From contig NC_073693.1 in the NCBI RefSeq assembly GCF_029784155.1, forward strand, positions 234,793,947 to 234,857,946: a DNA stretch of 64,000 bases. Reading direction: 5' to 3'. Source of the DNA: Uranotaenia lowii. Its lineage: Eukaryota > Arthropoda > Insecta > Diptera > Culicidae. The notes under the pieces were generated by a model. It had not been told where the DNA came from. It worked only from the letters and a program-made list of their open reading frames with translations, and did not search any database. A program made the translations under genes and the position numbers. Shown here in pieces: positions 56,163-64,000 of the stretch (positions are counted from its first letter, which is position 1; each line of letters starts with the position of its first letter).

Positions 56163-57451
56163 CCCAGCCAACATGAAATCGTAAAGAAATCATCGCCGAA
56201 CTCGTATATGGATTTAACTCAAATCGGAATCGTAAACGTGTACACTTAATATTCGTTAAAACGTATATTCGTCGTGAAAGATGTTTAAACGAAATGAAAT
56301 ACGACTTTATTTACGAAATGTTGGATGAAGTCGTATTTAGTTCGACCGATGTCAAATGAAATCTTATAACCATCACATAAGATTTCATAAAACGCATTTT
56401 ATTCGTACATAAACTACTCTCGTATCCAAATCGTAAATGACTTCAAATAAATTCATAAAGAATACCACGTAAGCATCGTCTTTCGTATCATTTGTATGTC
56501 TAATCAGACTCGTATTACCGGACACATATGCCCACATCGTAAAACAAAACTTCATCGTATATTAAGCGGACATAAAATGACACGTGTGTTCGAAATGATG
56601 CATTTTTTTATCGAGCCATAAAATAAAAAAAGGTAAATTTAAGTTAAGAGAAAGTAAAGCTGAGCAAAATTTTTAATGTCAATTTTATTTCTCAAACAGG
56701 TACATTTATGAGCAACCGGCCCGAAAAAAGAAACAGCCAACCAAGGAGCAAAGATTAGAAGACATTTCGGGAAAACGCTGGAAACATCCAAAGCAATCAA
56801 AGTCATTTCTTCAAGTGCCCTGAAGAGCAATTGCAATATTTTGAAGTGTATTTTCGTGTAATCGAAATGATCAGGAATTTGTATTTCTTCCTAGAGTCAT
56901 ATTTTTATCACGATAATACACATAATATGCTACATAAAGTGGTTTGCAAAATCATTTTACGCTCCATATCGTACAAGACAACATTACACCTCGCATAAAG
57001 TGTCGCTTAGACAATCAATCGAATATCAAATTACTTCACATCGTAAAAGAATACAGCACACCTCCTATAGAGTGTGACTTAAGTTGTCAATCGATGTTCA
57101 AATCTCTGAACATCGTATAACACCGTAACACAAGTCGTAAAAGGGTAAAACAGACAACGCATAAAATGTGGTTGAAACTGTCAATCATCCCATCATCGTA
57201 AATGTGTATGAATCGAATAGTATAATGTAACGTACATCAAATGAAACATAACGTACCAAAGTAAATCAATCATCGTAACAACATCGTATATTGTATTGTC
57301 GGAGTCGTAAACCCGAAAATCATCAAATCCTGTACGTATATCGCTTCCACTTTTCGTAGGTATATGCTTTTTTCTAACATCACATACGATGATTATTATC
57401 AGAATAGATGTACGTATATCTTTTGATATACATACCAAATTGTTGGCTGGG
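56163..57451 (+). mobile_element. CCCAGCCAACA-terminus DNA element, copy 2 (1.29 kb)
   Basis: Same 11-bp TIRs and orientation as 38627-41566, flanked by TA on both sides (56161, 57452), so the 2-bp duplication here is TA rather than TG. The first ~400 bp and last ~500 bp align with copy 1 (ATCATCG.CGAACTCGTATAT, AAATCTCTGAACATCGTATA, GTAGGTATATGCTTTTTTCT). The middle (56630-56880) differs from copy 1, which carries other DNA there. No transposase. Confidence 0.87.
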
Positions 57452-57512
57452 TAGTGATCGGAGTGATTGGTTTTTTTTCTGAGTTTGCTCTAGGCGGTAG
57501 TTATAGTTTTTT

Positions 57513-57824
57513 TTAATATTTAAATAAGCTTTTCGTTAAATAAGTTTTTCTATTCATATCTTCAAGCGTTTTTAATGGTAAAAATTGTCCAATTAGTGTA
57601 TGTGAATTTAATTGTAATTGATCCTTCAGATAAAGAAACACAATTTTCTGTAAGTTTCTACTGTTTTTTTTTAAGTCAATTAGTTCATTAAGAGATTGTA
57701 ATGTTTGTTGTAGATTCCTGTGAAAAAGTTCAAATAAAGAACAAAACGTCGGAATAAGAGAAAAGGTGCTTTGGATCCGTGAATTGACTGAAAAAGCCGA
57801 AATATTTTCCCGTTTGTCATTCAC
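57513..57824 (-). other. 103-codon ORF, faint DUF4806-like tail
   Basis: MNDKRENISAFSVNSRIQST then a Leu-rich, possibly coiled-coil middle (LFELFHRNLQQTLQSLNELI) and LIGQFLPLKTLEDMNRK near the C-terminus. The FLPLKTLEDM phrase recalls the FPLKTEEEL motif of DUF4806 proteins; this is a weak resemblance. It could be an exon remnant or chance. Confidence 0.27.
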
Positions 57825-59110
57825 AAAGCTTTCGTTATAACAAACAGTTTATCCCAAGGTCCCATTTAGATAGGGGTTATGGTAAAAAAAACACATTGAG
57901 TTTCAAAAATAAGCTTCTGATGTGTGACGCTTATGTGTTTACCTGTTTTGAAGTTTAATAACTGTTTTATAATAACTCTAATCGAAATGCTTTCTTTAGA
58001 TGATATATTGTTATAACCTAAGCTTGAAAAAACAGAAAATTAAAGAAAAATCGGTGAATAAGGACCAAAATTATTGTTGAAAAACTGTTAGAAAGATGTT
58101 TTTTGTTCATCCCTAACAAATTCCGCTCAGTTCTATGCAAACTTAAGATTTGTTGCGCGACCGTTTTCGTAGTATAATCTGGCCCTAATTTTGCACGGAA
58201 CCCTGTGCTAGTACCTTCATATTTTTAATTTTGTTATCCACTTAAAAGTCTCTTCGTGAGATTTAATGTGAAAACGGAGTTCGATTTGGATTTTCTAGCA
58301 ACATTCTATGAGGTAGAAGCTACTTTAAAGGAAACTTTTCAAAATATTTAATTTTATGAGAACTTTATTTTCCTTTAAAGTCTTATGACTGTTTTCGGAA
58401 GAAAATGTTTATGTATAAAATTTACCATTTTCAAAGATTTTTTGGATCTCATTGCATTTATTCCATAGATACTTAGTTATTTTGTTAAAACATTATGTTA
58501 GCAAGTAATAGAAGCTATTAGCGCATTTTTTCATCCTTATATACAGAAGAACTTGATCTTATTGCAAATTTTTTTGCAAACCTCAGATAACTACCTGCAA
58601 GATTTTTATTCAAATCAGAGATCACTACCTGCTGTATGATTCATGAATTCCTCTCAAAAAGTTTGAAGAGATCTCTAATTTTCGACAGTATTTGACGTTA
58701 AAAGGAATCATGAACTGAAAAATAGTAGAATTTTCGTGGCGTCAAAACGTTTAAAAATAGATACCTTTATTACCGATTCTATAGCGTAAATTTGCCTTGA
58801 TTATTTTTAATCTAATATTATGCTTAAAACATGGTTTTATAATAATCACTTTGCAAAAACTTTTGTTTATATAGCTAGTTTTTTGACAAAGTTATGTTTC
58901 AAACAACGAATAACTGTTAAAATCAAATTATTTTCGTACTAAAATTTTAAAATTTCAACGTCAACATACTCAATTTCGAAAAATAGTAACTGATATTCTT
59001 TAGATGGAAAATTATGTTCAAGAAATAAACTTTTTATGCTGGGCAAATTATTTTTGAATAATAAAAAAATAAAAATAGGTTCTCCAGTTGAGGGGCGCTT
59101 GGAATGAGTC
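57825..59110. other. AT-rich stretch, no gene seen
   Basis: About 1.3 kb without recognised repeats or coding motifs. Confidence 0.45.
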
Positions 59111-59114
59111 TTAT

Positions 59115-59305
59115 TTTTTTTTCTTGAATTCATTGACATCACTGTCAAACATCTTCCAAGTGTCAGCGTCAAACATAATAAATGGTTGCCGACTACCGAG
59201 GTGTTTGATGAACTTTTCATCGTCGATGGTTGCAAGGTTGCGAATCATCAGCGTGAAAACTTCGGATTTCAACTGCGTTGACAATTTCTGTAATCGATTG
59301 TCTAC
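59115..59305 (-). other. Exon-like open stretch, unidentified
   Basis: The minus frame after a TAA reads EVDNRLQKLSTQLKSEVFTL, MIRNLATIDDEKFIKHLGSR, QPFIMFDADTWKMFDSDVNE and FKKKK before a stop, 62 codons with balanced, protein-like composition. There is no ATG at its beginning, so it is a remnant or an exon with an upstream splice acceptor. No family recognised. The minus ORF 59235-58939 is an overlapping frame and unlikely real. Confidence 0.35.
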
Positions 59306-59339
59306 CTCTTAAAACTCCGATGTGGAATATTGCATGACA

Positions 59340-60190
59340 ATCAGATGCAAAGTTACGTCAACATAGCAAACACAGTGAATTGTTAATAATAGTGTCTGAC
59401 GTTTAATATTGTGCGGGCGCCTTAATTATGACAATATCGTGAAAACAATTAACAATCAATATGGACGACCATTTTCCAACCCCGATCTAAAAATGAATGT
59501 TTGGAATCAATTACCTGCCCCTTGAAACTCCCATGTACAAAATTCCATCTTCATTCGATACATAAGTAAGACAAAATCGCTAAAACAGTGAAAAGTTTAA
59601 ATGGTCAACCCCTTTGGTAAATCCCTGATCCAAAATTTTAAACCTGACATCGATTTCCCATCCCTTAAAACCCTAATGTACAAATTTTCATCTAAATCCC
59701 ATGTATAATAACCTCAATATCTCAAAAACAGTGAACTGTTAATATGGACGCCTCCTTTTGCTGACCCCTTGAATAAAATTTGACACTTGAAATCGATTGA
59801 GTGTTCCTCAAAACATTCATGTGCCAATTTCCATTTCATTCCAATGTATAACGACGTCAATATCACTAAAACAGTATTTGTGTAGTATGGTTCGACTCCT
59901 TTTGCTGGCCGCTTACACCAAATTTGAAACCTGAATTTGGATGTCCGTCTTTCAAAACGCCCGTGTACCAATTTTCAACTCAATCCTATTTACAATGACG
60001 TTAATATGGCTTAAATAGTATATGTGTTGTATGAACGACCTCTATGGCCGACCCTCCTTGACCCTAAATGTGACACCTAAAATCGATTGTTCGTCCCTCC
60101 AAACACTCATGTGCTAATTTTCGTCACAAACCGATGTGTAATAACGCCAATATCGCTAAAACAAACCCCCTTCAAAAGGGGTCATCCGAA
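59340..60190 (+). repeat. Tandem array of ~145-bp diverged units
   Basis: Roughly six units. Landmarks are AA(A/C)AGTGAA.TGTTAATATGG, GAC..CC.TTTGCTGACCCC, AAATCGATT and CATGTACCAATTTTCATCTC-type phrases, at about 59373, 59440, 59592, 59732, 59873 and 60020. The last unit runs into GCCGAATTTAAGCTCTTTAG and GGACAAACAAACAAACACAC (to about 60300), an end style seen in some Helitron-like repeats. Confidence 0.75.
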
Positions 60191-60300
60191 AATCTGAAAA
60201 CATTTTTCATCATTCCTGGTGAGTATTCATGCCGAATTTAAGCTCTTTAGCTCTTAAAGCGGCTAAGCCTATAGAGGACAAACAAACAAACACACAGAAA

Positions 60301-60732
60301 TTGGTTAATATTTAGATATTGTCATTTGTAACTTTACTAAAAGCTACAATTAGTTGAATTTCTGATATCCAGATGAACAAGACGGAAAAACCATGAACAT
60401 TCTTGATAACAGATTCTATACGCGCGATTGTTTGACCTTGTTTAAAGTTTAAAAAAAAATGCATGCCATTCTTGAGATAAAGTATTCCGATGAAGAAACT
60501 AAAAAGATTTATTTTTATTTCAGATTGAGCAGATGGAGTTCAGATGTGCAATAACTGGTAAGAAGCGCGCGGCCAATCCATGGGCAGATATTATTTAATT
60601 TTTTTATTTATAAAAATTAAAATAAATTTCGCCCAAGAAAAAAAAAATTCTTTATATAAATATGACTACCATGCGGGTTGAATTTTATATCTTATTAAGA
60701 ATCCAAAAAATTCCGGTTGTTTTATAAAAAAA
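60301..60732. other. No gene seen
   Basis: AT-rich; nothing recognised. Confidence 0.4.
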
Positions 60733-60903
60733 TGCTGATTTCCAGCAATTGAGACAACTGGTTGTTGAGACAATTGAGATTGCAGGATTTCCAGTAATTA
60801 AATTTGCTGGATTTTTGCAGCAATCAAAATTGCTGGAAAACAAGCGGAACAAAATCCAGCAAAATATTCCTGGTTTCCGGCAAAATAAAATTTGCTGTGT
60901 AGA
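60733..60903. repeat. Short repeat rich in CAGCAA/TTGCTG motifs
   Basis: Alternating TTTCCAGCAATT, TTGCTGGATTT and ATTGCTGGAAAACAAG phrases, ending GGCAAAATAAAATTTGCTGT. Several copies are mutually inverted, as in subterminal repeats of a MITE. TIR boundaries are not clear. Confidence 0.5.
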
Positions 60904-61110
60904 TACAAATTGATTATTTATGGACAGGAATGTATTGATAACATCAATGTGATTTTATGAGTAGAAATTTTGACTTTTGTACATCGAAAAGGGATAATTA
61001 TTTTGAACCAAACTTTTGAAGCGAAGGTATTTTTTCAGTGTTGGGAATGTCTAGATTTTATTTTGCACCTAATCTTAACTAATTTTAAACGTTAATAGCG
61101 AAACGAAGTT

Positions 61111-61304
61111 TGTATTTTTTTTTCGATTATAGTCGTTTTACCATCTTTATGTCATTCGCGACTTATTTCAACGATGCAGTTGGCAGACAAGTAATTGAAA
61201 ATCTTATCCGGTACAACTGTGATCGATTTTTACTCTTGGGCTCGAACTTACGGACATCGGCTCAGAAAGCAACTGACTTGCCAACTGAGCTATATCATAA
61301 GCCC
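61111..61304 (-). mobile_element. tRNA-derived SINE with 8-bp TSD
   Basis: Minus strand. The tRNA-like head begins GGGCTTATGATATAGCTCAG with a consensus A box (TAGCTCAGTTGG, complement of 61281-61292) and a B box (AGTTCGAGCCC, complement of 61238-61248). The ~110-bp body ends in an A run (complement of about 61114-61122). ACGAAGTT stands on both sides (61103-61110 and 61305-61312), placing the head exactly at 61304. The clear boundaries make this a well-supported SINE rather than a tRNA gene. Confidence 0.88.
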
Positions 61305-61399
61305 ACGAAGTTCATATGGGATCAGCTAGTACGTACATGAATTATAGTATTTTTTGGTACACATTTGGATGGATTCGCTCTAACGAAAGTATTTACTGA

Positions 61400-63240
61400 A
61401 AGTAAAAATAATAGTGAAATGTTCCATTAAAAAAATGGTTCGTCTCGCAGCACTGCCCATCCAAGATACAATGTCAGACGCGTTGCATCGCGAACATTTA
61501 TTCCTACAGCAGTGACAAACTGACGGACCGTCATTTGGCCTGTGACACGAATCTGATTTCGTAGATTTTTCCGTTGTCTGTGCTCCATAGTTTCCCCACG
61601 CAACTAGCAACAGTTCAAATCAAATTAGATCTCTATTTTGCCGTTCCGGGAAACTGGCAGCGGAAAAATTCCCATGTTTCGAGGGTTTGAAATGTTTGCA
61701 CCAAAATGTCGTCGAAGTGAGTGGGTGCTACAGTCGGGAAATTTTATGGCCTAACAGGTTTTGAGAATTTAAATCATTGATCGAACTGTTTTGGCAAAAA
61801 AAATCATTGAATTACGTATACTGGAATGCAAATCTAGAATTAGGGAAAACTTTCTCTGTAACTAACTTTTTTTTAAATATAAAATGCATTTCAAGTTTTT
61901 ATCCTGCTTATCATTCTTGTCCATTCTACTGTTGTAAAATACGTTTTAAAATAAAACCTTCAGAAATGGCTTTTCAAATGATGTGTGAAAGTAAAAGTTA
62001 GATGAATTTAAACCTACGATTTATATCGATTGTCCCCGAGTAAAATTACTATTGAGTACCGGTTTTAAAAATAACTATCCAACAGAGGGTCTTTCCGTTG
62101 TTGATTTTCCTGCCGGCTCGCGTGGCATGGCGTAAAAGTTGCCAATGAGGAAAAATGTAACGTCAAACGCAACAAAACCGGAGACGGAAAGCGACAGCCC
62201 GGAAAATGCAGCTCAGTCGATTCGGTCGTCATATTTCTCTGTTCCTGTGGAGGTTTACACTTACTTATCAACGAAGCAGCGCCCCTCGAAGCGCTTTACT
62301 TACGTACGAGAGCAGCTCATGATGGCATAAAGCATTCAACAGGTTTCCCAGATGAAATTTACTGTCGACCTGGTCTCATTACGTTAATGGTTTTGCCCGG
62401 AAAGCGCTTTGTATTACAATGCGCACCTGAAAATCATCCACAATTATTCAACCATCATCAAGCGGGGGTGAGCAGTGCTGAACTGACTGTTGTCAAATGG
62501 GTGGATGGTGGGATTCGTGGCCGGTTTTTTCGGGCAAGTTAAATATTTGCGACGAAAGTTTAGAGCGAGGTGATCATTGAGGTCTCCGAGTTGTGAAATT
62601 CCATTATTCAGCTATAGCGCAAACATTGAAAATTACTTCTTTTGATATAAATTGTTGCAAGGAACAAAATTTGTTTCAAATACTAGGTTTATGAAACAAG
62701 TCAGTTTTACGGTATTCAACCTGAATTGGATAAACGGCTCAGATTAAGTGAGGAAAACGACTGTGTGACCTTGCTACTTATTAACGTTTTTCAATTACCG
62801 TCTGCAGATTTCTAAAGATATCACATTCAGGCCATTTTGTATTTCGGCATCCTACATTGACTAAGAAGGCTTTATCGGTGACTAAAGTAACCTTATCCCT
62901 ATATTTTTTTCCGATAGTGGGAGACCTTTTAATGTTGTGATATCAAATAAAACAAAATACTATTTGAATCTGAAACTGATGATAGAATTTTATTCATTCT
63001 CGCAAGTTATGTAAAAAGGTCAGGTTACAATAGTGATTGATATATGCATGGATTATCCATCCGCCATATTGTAAACACTTCCCTAATGATTTCCAATCTG
63101 TTCAACTGGCAACATTCCCAGTGAACACTACGGATTCACTCTTCGTCGTTTCTAGATCAATAGCGATTAAGGTATTTCCCCAATCGTCAAACGAACAGCT
63201 GATTTCTCATGTTACATTTTCTCGGCATATCGTGGTAGAT
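61400..63240. other. GC-richer unique region; possible regulatory DNA
   Basis: Mostly unrepeated, with GC-richer blocks at about 61440-61760 and 62080-62540 (for example GATTTTCCTGCCGGCTCGCG, GCAGCGCCCCTCGAAGCGC). ORFs on both strands are short and motif-free. No gene supported. Confidence 0.3.
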
Positions 63241-63289
63241 TAAACTTAACAATAACATTACGCATGTTCAATGACAAGATAGTAGCGAA

Positions 63290-64000
63290 ATCAAATTGGC
63301 AATGCAGTTGTAGTAGTTTTGCAAGCGCACCTTGGTGAAGAGAATATAAATTCTTTATTTATTAATTGTAAATTTATAATAAGTTAAGACATGAAATGAT
63401 TTTAATTAAAGAAGTTTTTAAAAGAAAGCACTGAACAGTGCTTATCATCAAAGATCAAAATGGCGACTAGTTGGTGTTTACATTTTTCAAAACTAAAACA
63501 AAAATCTACCCTACCACAATCTGTCTCAGGAAATGTACTCTGTTATTGTTTACATTTGCCACGCGGCTCGTCAGTCCGGGAAAATCACCGCGGTATTAAC
63601 ATCGTACAGTTCGGTCGTCGCGAGTGCAATTCAACAATTAAGTTACGATGACCACTGTGTGGAGGTAGAACCTCCTATTCCTATTTCCTTAAAATCCACA
63701 TGGAGTCTCTAACCTTAAAATCCACTCGCAACCACGTTTTGTTTAAGGGCAAAAGTCATCACTTCTTGGAATACTCTTATTACTCGAATTCTCTCTTAGT
63801 CTATATCCATTTGCGACTTCTTCTCTCAACGACTCGAAGCCTTTAATATTATCAATGTCTGATCTTGCTTCGTTATAACTCAAAACTCACATTTCGAGTG
63901 CCGCTCATCCACAACCTGGATGATTCCGACGAAGGTGTCGTCCTATAAGGTTAAATACTTACGGTCGATGGTATTGATGGCTGGTCGTGCATAATGCTGA
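63290..64000 (+). other. Possible LTR or promoter-like sequence reaching the window edge
   Basis: GAATATAAATTC (63339), a perfect small hairpin AGCACTGAACAGTGCT (63427-63442), then CGCGGCTCGTCAGTCCGGGA and CGGTCGTCGCGAGTGCAATT (about 63560-63633) look like the GC-richer part of an LTR-type promoter region. There is no second copy or gag/pol in the window, so this is a suggestion only. No coding region. Confidence 0.2.

Noticed and set aside
61225..61304. Functional tRNA gene
   Set aside because: A and B boxes are present, but the sequence continues into a SINE body with A tail and TSD, and the acceptor stem does not close.
63290..64000. LTR retrotransposon
   Set aside because: Only a promoter-like composition was seen; no second LTR, primer-binding site, gag or pol lies in the window, so it was left as a low-confidence note.

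Overview
The window looks like AT-rich, transposon-dominated intergenic or intronic DNA from an insect. A dipteran, most likely a culicid mosquito, is my inference: it rests on Jockey-clade retrotransposons, tRNA-derived SINEs, Helitrons and MITE families whose termini resemble ones common in mosquito genomes, not on any diagnostic host gene. I found no intact host protein-coding gene, rRNA, conventional tRNA gene or CRISPR array. Only two open reading frames are convincingly protein-coding and largely intact, and both belong to transposons: the two-ORF Jockey element at 24706-28975 (minus strand) and the pogo-like transposase at 53879-55252 (plus strand).

Layout. 1-7650: an old, broken Jockey copy on the plus strand. 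It is interrupted by a 5'-truncated non-LTR element with an A tail (1278-2644) and by a 2.9-kb Helitron (4080-6985). The intact Jockey copy later in the window supplies the empty sites for both insertions. 7650-16335: small MITEs, a GC-richer unique island, a ~2-kb foldback element made of ~155-bp subrepeats carrying a SINE (11447-13443), and a decayed reverse transcriptase. 16769-22842: a MITE, a ~2-kb 13-bp satellite with a higher-order spacer, a perfect 44-bp palindrome, another RT remnant and another MITE. 24691-28990: the full Jockey insertion with 15-bp target-site duplications. 28991-38600: a Helitron-like 3' end, a foldback array of ~140-bp units each carrying a CCATCTTGG/CCAAGATGG palindrome (32315-34075), a CR1-like RT remnant and two exon-like open stretches. 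38627-46185: a 2.9-kb terminal-inverted-repeat element with a second TIR element nested in it, related MITEs, a 14-bp-TSD insertion, a ~700-bp palindrome and a Harbinger-like MITE. 46186-57451: decayed coding pieces, a 1.18-kb near-perfect palindromic Tc1-like element, a MITE, the pogo-like transposon and a second copy of the 38627 family. 57452-64000: decayed ORFs, a ~145-bp tandem array, a SINE with target duplications and GC-richer unique DNA up to the edge.

The features do not form a pathway; the connecting logic is nested insertion history. Several junctions can be dated relative to one another because an uninterrupted sister copy lies in the same window. The strongest results are the intact Jockey with its TSD, the A/T-junction Helitron insertion, the pogo element with subterminal repeats, and the recurring architecture of large inverted repeats built from tandem subunits (four examples). 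Host function, if any, most plausibly sits in the unrepeated GC-richer islands (about 9930-10570, 10880-11230, 30300-30900, 48340-49740 and 61400-63240), which could be non-coding regulatory DNA; that is inference only.
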